A DNA stretch of 43,593 nucleotides from Frankiales bacterium. Its GTDB lineage: Bacteria > Actinomycetota > Actinomycetes > Mycobacteriales > SCTD01. A model generated the notes under the pieces. That model saw only the letters and a program-made list of their open reading frames with translations, did not search any database and was not told the DNA's origin. The first letter of the stretch is position 1; every line of letters starts with the position of its first letter. Positions 36,277 through 43,593 of this stretch are shown one piece after another. The stretch spans positions 1 to 43,593 of the forward strand of contig JAOPWV010000033.1 of assembly GCA_025965475.1 (NCBI GenBank), in the 5' to 3' direction. The position numbers and the translations under genes were made by a program.

Positions 36277-36726
36277 GTGCCCCCTCAGAGCGCAGGACTC
36301 CTGGTGTGGCGGCGCTCCCCCGACCTGCAGGTGCTGCTGGCCCATCCCGGCGGGCCGTTCTACGCGCGCAAGGACGACGGCGTGTGGACGCTGCCCAAGG
36401 GCGAGGTCGACGAGGGCGAGGACCTGTTGACCGCCGCCTACCGGGAGTTCCAGGAGGAGCTGGGTCTCCCGGCGCCGGCGGGCGAGCCGGTTCCACTCGG
36501 CCAGGTCCGACAGAGGAGCGGCAAGATCGTCACGGCCTGGGCCATGGAGGGCGACGTCGACGTCGACGCGGTGGTGCCCGGGCTGTTCGAGATGCCCTGG
36601 CGCGGGCGGCTGCAGAGCTTCCCGGAGATCGACCGGGCGGCGTGGTTCGGCCTGCCGGCCGCGCGGGAGAAGCTGCTCACGGCGCAGCACCCGTTCCTCG
36701 ACCGGCTCAGCGAGCTGCCGGGCTGA
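36277..36726 (+). CDS. NUDIX hydrolase
   Basis: GVWTLPKGEVDEGEDLLTAAYREFQEELG Nudix box; GTG start with GATACT 6 nt upstream. Confidence 0.93.
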   Translation: MPPQSAGLLVWRRSPDLQVLLAHPGGPFYARKDDGVWTLPKGEVDEGEDLLTAAYREFQEELGLPAPAGEPVPLGQVRQRSGKIVTAWAMEGDVDVDAVVPGLFEMPWRGRLQSFPEIDRAAWFGLPAAREKLLTAQHPFLDRLSELPG

Positions 36727-37330
36727 ACACCCGCACCCGCTTGACCTGCACGCCCTCCAACGACCGGGTCGTCGGGATCTCGTACGACGCGAGCGTGACC
36801 AGCCCGCCCTGCGGCAGGTACGACCGGCCGGGATCCCCGAGCAGCACCCGCGCCTCGGTGCGGGCCAGCCAGCTCAGCATCCGCCGCGCCATCTCCTGCT
36901 CGTAGCAGACATCCCCGACCAGGACGACGTCGACGGCGGGCGGCTCAGCCATTAGCAGGTCGTCGGCCACGAACCGCACGGTGGCCCCGTTCAGGCGCGC
37001 GTTCAGCGCGACCGCCGCCGCGCTGTACGGGTCGATGTCGGCGGCGGTCACCTCGGCCGCGCCGGCCGCCACCGCGGCCAGGGCCACCAGCCCGGAGCCG
37101 GTCGCCAGGTCCAGGACGCGCAGCCCGGCGACCTGCTCCGGATGGTCCAGGACGTACCGGGCCACAGCCTGCCCGCCGAGCCAGGCGAAGCCCCAGTACG
37201 GCGGGGGCGTGTCGATGCCGACCGTGCGCCAGAGCACGTCGATGTCATCGGCCAGATGCAGCTGGACCTCGGGCACGAACGCGGGACGCCGTACCTGCGT
37301 GTGCGCCACCACGAACTCCTCGCGGCTCAT
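36707..37330 (-). CDS. Class I SAM-dependent methyltransferase (ETFB lysine methyltransferase-like)
   Basis: GLRVLDLATGSGLVALAAVAAGAAEVTAADIDPYSAAAVALNARLNGATVRF; DVVLVGDVCYEQEMARRML. Confidence 0.85.
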   Translation of the reverse strand: MSREEFVVAHTQVRRPAFVPEVQLHLADDIDVLWRTVGIDTPPPYWGFAWLGGQAVARYVLDHPEQVAGLRVLDLATGSGLVALAAVAAGAAEVTAADIDPYSAAAVALNARLNGATVRFVADDLLMAEPPAVDVVLVGDVCYEQEMARRMLSWLARTEARVLLGDPGRSYLPQGGLVTLASYEIPTTRSLEGVQVKRVRVFSPAAR

Positions 37331-37367
37331 GGGGGTCACCGTAGGCGGGTCGGGCATCATCACGGAC

Positions 37368-37727
37368 ATGATCACGAAGCTGCTCGTCCGCTGGGCCGTC
37401 CTGGCGGTCGCCGTCGCCGTCGCGGCGGCCATCGTGCCGGGGGTGACCGTCCACGGCGGCGTACTGGCGACGCTCTGGGTCGCCGCGCTCGTCGGCCTGG
37501 TCAACGCGGTCCTGGGCCCGATCCTGCGCCTGCTCTCGCTGCCGTTCACGCTGCTGACCCTGGGGCTGTTCGCCCTGGTCGTGAACGGGCTGCTCGTCGC
37601 GATCACCGCCGGCCTGTCCGACAAGCTCGACGTGGGCGGGTTCCTCAGCGCGATCCTCGCCGCGCTCGTCATCTCGCTCGTGTCCGCCGTGCTCAACCGG
37701 GTGCTCGGCAAGAAGCGCACCGGCTGA
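37368..37727 (+). CDS. Phage-holin-family (Mycobact_holin-like) four-TM membrane protein
   Basis: VHGGVLATLWVAALVGLVNAVLGPILRLLSLPFTLLTLGLFALVVNGLLVAITAGL. Confidence 0.85.
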   Translation: MITKLLVRWAVLAVAVAVAAAIVPGVTVHGGVLATLWVAALVGLVNAVLGPILRLLSLPFTLLTLGLFALVVNGLLVAITAGLSDKLDVGGFLSAILAALVISLVSAVLNRVLGKKRTG

Positions 37728-37754
37728 CCGCCGGCGAGCCGCCCGCCGCCGGGG

Positions 37755-37800
37755 CTTGCGGAACTTCCACAGCACCCTGATGCTGTGGAAGTTCCGAAAG
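37755..37800. repeat. 46-nt hairpin element, copy 2 (16-bp perfect core stem 37759-37774/37781-37796)
   Basis: cttgcggaacttccacagca-ccctga-tgctgtggaagttccgaaag, between convergent genes; 39/46 identical to copy 1. Confidence 0.9.
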
Positions 37801-37848
37801 GGAAGCGCCCGGCGGGGCGGGGCGGGCCGGGCGGCGGGCCGGTCAGTG

Positions 37849-38916
37849 TCAGCCCTCCTCGGTGCGGCCGGGGCGGTAGGTGTAGGCGGCCTCGCGTACG
37901 GCGTCGTCGCTCTCCAGGCCCGCCCCGAGGGCACCGCCGACCAGCGCGAGCGAGCCGGCCAGCCAGGCGACCTGCGCGAAGTCGGCCAACCCCACCGGGT
38001 GCTGCAACGCGGCCGCCAGCAGGCCCGGTACGACCAGGCCGCCCGCGGACACCGCGGCCAGGACGAGCAGGACGCCGTACAGCGACAGGACCCCGAGCAG
38101 GACCGTCGTGGTCGTGGCGACGTTGAACAGCACCACCTGCTGGCGGGCCGCCCGGCCGTGCGCGCGTTCCCACAGCCCGCCGCCGATGACCAGGGTGGCC
38201 GTCGTCACGGCCACGCCGACCAGTCCCACGACGACGAGCCGCACCCAGCCGAGGCGATCGGCGGTCCGCCAGATGTCGCTGTTGAGCAGGGCGAAGACAC
38301 CGACGGCCGCGGCCCCGACCAGCGCCCGGGACAACCGCAGCGCCAGGCGCCACGGCTGATTCGTCCGCACCATGCCGGCGAGCAGCCGGAGGTTGGCGCC
38401 GAGGACCCGACGGGTGAAGCGCACCGTGCCCAGCTCGTGCGCGGCGTCCGTGTCCAGACCCAGAGCCCGCACCCGGCGGTGCAGCCCTCGACGGTCTGGC
38501 GCGGCATCGTCGGGCTCGCCGTCCGCGACCAGCGTCTGGATCAGCTGCAGCACCGCGTCGCGGACCCGCCGGCGTACGCCCACGGCACCGAGCGCAGGGA
38601 CCGACAGGACGGCGACACCGTGCAGAGGGCTCGCGTGCGCCACCACCGGCCGGCCGCGTACGGCGAGCGGCAGGTCGGTGAGCAGCACGCTCAGGTCCCA
38701 GTTCTCGTTCAGCAGCCGGCGGCGCAGCGCGTCGACCAGCTCGCCGTCGTCGGCCGGCGGCACGACCAGCTCCTCGATGAGGACGTCGATGTGCCAGTCC
38801 GCGCCGGGCAGCCGCTCTTCGAGCAGCGCGGTGAGGTCCGCCGCCAGCTCGGCGGTGACCTCCGCGAGCGGACCGGGCGCGACCACGAGGCCGAGCACGA
38901 TCCGCGACTCGCTCAT
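37849..38916 (-). CDS. Hypothetical multi-TM membrane protein with soluble N-terminal domain
   Basis: MSESRIVLGLVVAPGPLAEVTAELAADLTALLEERLPGADWHIDVLIEELV then several TM helices; overlaps upstream ACAD gene stop. Confidence 0.75.
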   Translation of the reverse strand: MSESRIVLGLVVAPGPLAEVTAELAADLTALLEERLPGADWHIDVLIEELVVPPADDGELVDALRRRLLNENWDLSVLLTDLPLAVRGRPVVAHASPLHGVAVLSVPALGAVGVRRRVRDAVLQLIQTLVADGEPDDAAPDRRGLHRRVRALGLDTDAAHELGTVRFTRRVLGANLRLLAGMVRTNQPWRLALRLSRALVGAAAVGVFALLNSDIWRTADRLGWVRLVVVGLVGVAVTTATLVIGGGLWERAHGRAARQQVVLFNVATTTTVLLGVLSLYGVLLVLAAVSAGGLVVPGLLAAALQHPVGLADFAQVAWLAGSLALVGGALGAGLESDDAVREAAYTYRPGRTEEG

Positions 38917-40139
38917 GACACGGGAGCCCGGGCGGGGAGCATCCGGTCGCTGATGATGCGCCGCTGGATCTCGCTGGTCCCCTCGAAGATCGTCGTCAGC
39001 CGGGCGTCCCTCCAGTAGCGCTCCACCCGCCGCTCGGTCGTGTACCCGTTGCCGCCGTGCAGCTGCATGGCCTGCCCGGTGACCTGGACGGCCATCTCGG
39101 TGGCGAGCAGCTTGACCATGGCCGCCTCCCGTTCGCAGGGCACGCCCTCGTCGAGCCAGTGCGCCACCTGCCGGGTGAACGCCCGCGCCTGCTCGACCTG
39201 GGCGGCCATGTCGGCGAGGGCGAACCGCAGCGCCTGGAACTGTGCGATCGGCCGGCCGAACTGCTCGCGCTCCTGCAGGTACGCCGCGGTGTCCTCGACC
39301 GCGCCGCGGGCGACACCGACCGCACGGGCCGCGGTGTGCACGCGGGCGATGTTCAGGCCGCGCTGGACCGAGGAGAAACCGCCCTCGTCCTGGTCGCTGC
39401 CCTCGTCGCCGTACAGCCCGGTCAGCCGGTCGCTGTCCGGGACCCGGACCCCGTCCAGCTCGAGGTCCCAGGTCAGGAACCCGTGGTAGCCGATCTTGTC
39501 GATGACGTGGCCGGTCATGCCGGACGGGAAGGACCCGCGTTCCTTGACCACGAGGAAGGGCTCGAGGCCGGCCGAACGCGACTCCCCCTCGCGCGGCTCA
39601 CGGGTCCGCGCGAGCACCTCGACGAAGTCCGCCGCCAGGGCGTTGCCGGCCCAGCGCTTGTGCCCGGTCAGCACCCAGCCGTCGCCGTCGCGGACCGCGC
39701 GGGTCTGCACCCCGGCCAGGTCGGAGCCGGCGGTCGGCTCGGACAGCGCGATGGCGCCGATCCAGTCGCCCTTGGCGCTGCGCGCCAGCAGGTCCGCCCG
39801 TCGCTGGTCGTCGAGCACCTGGGTACCCAGGCCCTGTCCGCGGGCCAGGATGCTGCCGACGCTCAGCCAGGCCCGGGCCAGCTCCTCGGAGACGAGGCAG
39901 TACTCGAACACGCCCAGCCCCATCCCGCCGTATTCACGGGGGATGGTGATGCCGAACCAGCCGTACGACGCCATCTCCTCCACCAGGGAGCGCGGCATCT
40001 CGGCCTTCTGCGGGTCGAGTTCGTCCGCGACCGGCAGGACGCGGTCCCGGGCGAAGTGCCGGGCCTCCTCCTGCAGGGCCAGCCGGCGAGGCGTGGCCCA
40101 GGGCGTGCGCAGTTCGGCTGTCAGCGGCTCTTCGGTCAC
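38913..40139 (-). CDS. Acyl-CoA dehydrogenase family protein
   Basis: IPREYGGMGLG, GAIALSEPTAGSDLAGVQTRAVRDGDGWVLTGHKRWAGNA, MQLHGGNGYTTERRVERYWRDARLTTIFEGTSEIQRRII. Confidence 0.95.
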   Translation of the reverse strand: MTEEPLTAELRTPWATPRRLALQEEARHFARDRVLPVADELDPQKAEMPRSLVEEMASYGWFGITIPREYGGMGLGVFEYCLVSEELARAWLSVGSILARGQGLGTQVLDDQRRADLLARSAKGDWIGAIALSEPTAGSDLAGVQTRAVRDGDGWVLTGHKRWAGNALAADFVEVLARTREPREGESRSAGLEPFLVVKERGSFPSGMTGHVIDKIGYHGFLTWDLELDGVRVPDSDRLTGLYGDEGSDQDEGGFSSVQRGLNIARVHTAARAVGVARGAVEDTAAYLQEREQFGRPIAQFQALRFALADMAAQVEQARAFTRQVAHWLDEGVPCEREAAMVKLLATEMAVQVTGQAMQLHGGNGYTTERRVERYWRDARLTTIFEGTSEIQRRIISDRMLPARAPVS

Positions 40140-40183
40140 CGCGTCGTTGTACCAGCGCGGGCACGGGGCAGGATGAGCCGGTC

Positions 40184-42682
40184 ATGACCCTCTTCGACCT
40201 GCTGCCCGCGGACCCGACACCCGACGCGCTCTTCGACGCGTTCAACCGATGGGCCGAGGAGCAGGGTCTGACCCTGTACCCGGCGCAGGAGGACGCCCTC
40301 ATCGAGGTGTTCTCCGGATCCAACGTCATCCTGAGCACCCCCACCGGGTCCGGGAAGAGCCTGGTCGCCGTCGGCGCGCACTTCGCCGCGCTGGCCCAGG
40401 GCCGGCGCAGCTTCTACACGGCGCCGATCAAGGCGCTGGTCTCGGAGAAGTTCTTCTCGCTCATCGACACCTTCGGCGCCGACCAGGTCGGGATGATGAC
40501 CGGTGACGCGGCGGTGAACCCGGGCGCCCCGATCATCTGCTGCACCGCGGAGATCCTTGCCAACCTCGCGCTGCGCAGCGGTGCTGACACCGAGGCCGGC
40601 CTCGTCGTGATGGACGAGTTCCACTTCTACGCCGAGCCGGACCGCGGCTGGGCCTGGCAGGTGCCGCTGCTCGAACTGCCCGGCGCGCAGTTCCTGCTCA
40701 TGTCGGCCACCCTCGGCGACGTCACGCGGTTCGAGGACGAGCTGACCAAGCGCACCGGCCGGGACACGGCGGTGGTCAGCGGTGCGGAGCGGCCGGTGCC
40801 GCTGTACTACTCGTACGTCACGACGCCGCTGCACGAGACTCTCGAGGAGCTGCTCGCGACGCACGCCGCGCCCGTGTACGTCGTGCACTTCACCCAGGCC
40901 GCGGCGGTCGAGCGGGCGCAGGCCCTGATGAGCATCAACGTCTGCACCCGGCAGGAGAAGGACGCGATCGCCGAGCTGATCGGCGGGTTCCGGTTCACCG
41001 CCGGGTTCGGCCCGACCCTGTCCCGGCTGGTCCGCCACGGCATCGGCGTGCACCACGCCGGGATGCTGCCCAAGTACCGCCGCCTCGTCGAGCTGCTCGC
41101 CCAGGCCGGTCTGCTCAAGGTCATCTGCGGCACCGACACGCTCGGCGTGGGCATCAACGTGCCGATCCGCACGGTGCTGTTCACCGGCCTGACGAAGTAC
41201 GACGGGGTGCGCACCCGGCACCTGAAGGCGCGCGAGTTCCACCAGATCGCGGGGCGCGCCGGCCGCGCCGGCTACGACACCGCCGGCACGGTCGTCGTAC
41301 AGGCCCCGGAGCACGACGTCGAGAACGCCCGGCGGATCGCCAAGGCCGGCGACGACCCGAAGAAGCTCAAGCGGGTCGAACGCAAGAAGGCGCCCGAGGG
41401 GTTCGTGTCGTGGGGGCAGCCGACGCACGACCGGCTCGTCGGCGCCGAGCCGGAGACGCTGACCTCGTCGTTCGGGGTCAGCCACGCGATGGTGCTCAAC
41501 GTCCTGCAGCGGCCCGGCGACGGGCTGCAGGCCTTACGCGAGCTCATCGAGCGCACGCACGAGAGCGACGAGACGAAGGAGCGCCTGCTCGCGCAGGCCG
41601 AGGAGATCGTCGAGGGGCTGGTCACCTCGGAGATCGTCGAGCGGCTCGAGGTGCCCGACACGGCCGGCCGCACCCTGCGCCTGACCGTGGACCTGCAGCC
41701 CGACTTCGCCCTCAACCAGCCACTGTCACCGTTCGCGCTCGCCGCGCTCTCCCTGCTCGACACCGAGTCGCCGTCGTACCCCCTGGACGTCCTGTCGGTG
41801 CTGGAGGCCACGCTCGACAACCCCCGCCAGGTGCTGTCCGCGCAGCTGAACAAGGCGCGCGGCGAGGCGGTCGCGCAGATGAAGGGCGACGGGATCGAGT
41901 ACGAGGAGCGGATGGAGCTGCTCGACGAGGTCACCTACCCGAAGCCGCTCGCCGAGCTGCTCGAGGGCGCGTTCGAGACGTTCCGCGCTGGACAGCCGTG
42001 GATCGGCGACTACGAGCTGGCCCCCAAGTCGGTGGCCCGCGACATGTACGAGCGGGCCATGACCTTCGTCGAGTACGTCGGCTTCTACGGGCTGGCCCGG
42101 TCCGAGGGCCTGGTGCTGCGTTACCTCGCCGATGCCTACAAGGCCCTCGACCGGACGGTCCCCGACGCGCTGCGGACCGAGGAGCTGACCGACCTGACCG
42201 AGTGGCTCGGGGAACTGGTCCGGCAGGTCGACTCGAGCCTGCTCGACGAGTGGGAGCAGCTGCGCAACCCGGCCGACCCGGCTGTCGCAGCCGGCCCGGT
42301 GGACGACACGCCTCCCCCGGTCACCCGCAACGCCCGGGCCTTCACGGTCCTCGTCCGCAACCAGCTGTTCCGCCGGGTGGAGCTGGCCGCGATCCGGCGT
42401 TACGACCTGCTCGCCGAGCTCGACCCGGACATCGACTGGAAGACCCCGATCGAGGCGTACTTCGAGGAGTACGACCGCCTCGGCACCGGCCCCGACGCCC
42501 GCGGCCCGGCGCTGCTCCGGATCGACCGGAAGCCGGACGTGTGGACGGTGCGGCAGACCTTCGACGACCCGGAAGGCGACCACGACTGGGGCATCAGCGC
42601 GGAGGTCGACCTGCCCGCCTCCGACGAGGCCGGCACCGCCGTGCTCCGCATCACCGGGATCGGCCAGCACGCGACCGTGTGA
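40184..42682 (+). CDS. DEAD/DEAH (Ski2-like) RNA helicase with DUF3516-type C-terminus
   Basis: STPTGSGKSLVAVGAHF, VVMDEFHFYAEPDRGWAWQVPLL, HHAGMLPKYRRLVELLAQAGLLKVICGTDTLGVGINVPIRTVLFT, QIAGRAGRAGYD. Confidence 0.92.
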   Translation: MTLFDLLPADPTPDALFDAFNRWAEEQGLTLYPAQEDALIEVFSGSNVILSTPTGSGKSLVAVGAHFAALAQGRRSFYTAPIKALVSEKFFSLIDTFGADQVGMMTGDAAVNPGAPIICCTAEILANLALRSGADTEAGLVVMDEFHFYAEPDRGWAWQVPLLELPGAQFLLMSATLGDVTRFEDELTKRTGRDTAVVSGAERPVPLYYSYVTTPLHETLEELLATHAAPVYVVHFTQAAAVERAQALMSINVCTRQEKDAIAELIGGFRFTAGFGPTLSRLVRHGIGVHHAGMLPKYRRLVELLAQAGLLKVICGTDTLGVGINVPIRTVLFTGLTKYDGVRTRHLKAREFHQIAGRAGRAGYDTAGTVVVQAPEHDVENARRIAKAGDDPKKLKRVERKKAPEGFVSWGQPTHDRLVGAEPETLTSSFGVSHAMVLNVLQRPGDGLQALRELIERTHESDETKERLLAQAEEIVEGLVTSEIVERLEVPDTAGRTLRLTVDLQPDFALNQPLSPFALAALSLLDTESPSYPLDVLSVLEATLDNPRQVLSAQLNKARGEAVAQMKGDGIEYEERMELLDEVTYPKPLAELLEGAFETFRAGQPWIGDYELAPKSVARDMYERAMTFVEYVGFYGLARSEGLVLRYLADAYKALDRTVPDALRTEELTDLTEWLGELVRQVDSSLLDEWEQLRNPADPAVAAGPVDDTPPPVTRNARAFTVLVRNQLFRRVELAAIRRYDLLAELDPDIDWKTPIEAYFEEYDRLGTGPDARGPALLRIDRKPDVWTVRQTFDDPEGDHDWGISAEVDLPASDEAGTAVLRITGIGQHATV

Positions 42683-42707
42683 CCCGACCCTCTGCGACGA
42701 TCAGGGC

Positions 42708-43076
42708 ATGGCGGACCCGGGGTTGTTCACGCTCGCAGAGGCACGGGCCGTGCTGGCCGAGTTGCGGCCCTCACTCGACGAGCTGGTGCGCCTGCGCGCC
42801 GACGCCGCCGAGCTGTCCGCCGCCGTGCGCGGCGGCCTGCCCACGACGCTGGGTGGCGTGCCGGAGGGCAAGGCGGCCGAGGCGCGGCTCGACGAGCTGA
42901 TGACCGAGATCCAGTCGCACGGCGTCGAGCTGAAGGGGTTCGCGCCGTTGCTGCTCGACTTCCCGTCGACGCTCGACGGGGTGCCGGTCCTGCTCTGCTG
43001 GCTGGAGGGCGACCAGGCGCTCGAGTGGTACCACCGCACCGACCTGGGGTTCCTCGGCCGGCGCCGGCTCCCCTAG
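42708..43076 (+). CDS. DUF2203 family protein
   Basis: MADPGLFTLAEARAVLAELRPSLDELVRLRADAAEL...GVELKGFAPLLLDFPSTLDGVPVLLCWLEGDQALEWYH. Confidence 0.88.
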   Translation: MADPGLFTLAEARAVLAELRPSLDELVRLRADAAELSAAVRGGLPTTLGGVPEGKAAEARLDELMTEIQSHGVELKGFAPLLLDFPSTLDGVPVLLCWLEGDQALEWYHRTDLGFLGRRRLP

Positions 43077-43426
43077 CCGACGAGCTCCCGCCGGATCCAG
43101 GTGAGGATCACGGTCACGACGTACGTCTGCTCGTCCGCGGTCAGATCCCGGCCCTTCGGGATCTCGTGCCACCGCTCGAGACAGCTGCGACAGCAGGTCC
43201 CGGTGGCGTGCTGGGCGACGAAGACCGGGTGGCCGCGGTACGGCGTCTGCCGACCGTCCTTGGGCGGCTCCGCCGGCGCCAGCCGGACCGCGATCAGGTC
43301 CGCCGCGTGCGCGCGGATGGTGCGCGGTCCGCGCATCTCCGCCGTCGCCCGGTCCGGGCCGCGCAGGTGGAACTTGGCCCGGAACGGCTGGCGGGCCAGC
43401 CGTTCCAGCCGGGCCTCGATGTCCAC
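43073..43426 (-). CDS. DUF4186 family protein
   Basis: FRAKFHLRGPDRA...IRAHAADLIAVRLAPAEPPKDGRQTPYRGHPVFVAQHATGTCCRSCLERWHEIPKG. Confidence 0.9.
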   Translation of the reverse strand: MDIEARLERLARQPFRAKFHLRGPDRATAEMRGPRTIRAHAADLIAVRLAPAEPPKDGRQTPYRGHPVFVAQHATGTCCRSCLERWHEIPKGRDLTADEQTYVVTVILTWIRRELVG

Positions 43427-43477
43427 CGCAGTGATCTTTCCGCGCCCTGCTCAGGCAAACGAGCCCGCCGGTCAGCC

Positions 43478-43528
43478 GCCCCCTACCCCGTTGCCGGTTC
43501 GCCCGCGGCCGGCAACGGGGTAGGGGGC
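43478..43528. promoter_or_regulatory. 20-bp perfect-stem hairpin in a divergent intergenic region
   Basis: gccccctaccccgttgccgg-ttcgcccgcgg-ccggcaacggggtagggggc. Confidence 0.85.
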
Positions 43529-43555
43529 TCACGGGGAACGACGCGAGGAGCACGC

Positions 43556-43593
43556 ATGGAGTACGTCCGGCTCGGGTCCACCGGGCTCGAGGT
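43556..43593 (+). CDS. Aldo/keto reductase N-terminus (truncated by window edge)
   Basis: MEYVRLGSTGLEV, the AKR start consensus. Confidence 0.7.
   Translation, partial: MEYVRLGSTGLE

Noticed and set aside
37368-37727. Phage holin-like protein as a sign of a prophage
   Set aside because: This family is common in actinobacterial chromosomes and no other phage genes are nearby.
1-43593. CRISPR arrays, IS elements, tRNA/rRNA genes
   Set aside because: Scanned for regular repeats with spacers, transposase motifs and tRNA-like cloverleaf signatures; none found by eye.

Overview
High-GC actinobacterial chromosomal window (about 43.6 kb), densely packed with ordinary housekeeping and transport genes. 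I saw no tRNA, rRNA, IS element, prophage or CRISPR array. The most unusual locus is a compact, leaderless, translationally coupled operon at 20065..23813. It encodes a MauE-like membrane redox protein (CGCFG motif), a MauD/TlpA-like thioredoxin (CTTC motif), a 22-aa membrane micropeptide, a polytopic membrane protein, an unknown soluble protein, and a Tat-exported 20-Cys protein. That last protein has a methylamine-dehydrogenase light-chain (MauA)-like domain fused to about five LGFP repeats. No heavy chain (MauB), MauG or amicyanin is present in the window, and my by-eye alignment suggests one TTQ tryptophan is missing. It may be an undescribed, repurposed MADH-light-chain cell-envelope system. 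Other signals: (i) two 46-nt hairpins, 36 kb apart, that share 39/46 positions with two compensatory base-pair swaps, each between convergent genes; (ii) a 9-aa ORF (MNDFGPWDD) with a good Shine-Dalgarno followed by a strong stem-loop, upstream of a SpoU/TrmH rRNA methyltransferase; (iii) a c-di-AMP (ydaO/yuaA) riboswitch on the minus strand upstream of an NlpC/P60 hydrolase; (iv) tandem hairpins, one masking the Shine-Dalgarno, before a PAC2 gene; (v) more than a dozen starts with a TANNNT-like -10 element 6-7 nt upstream, indicating widespread leaderless transcription. All calls are by eye from the sequence; no searches were run.
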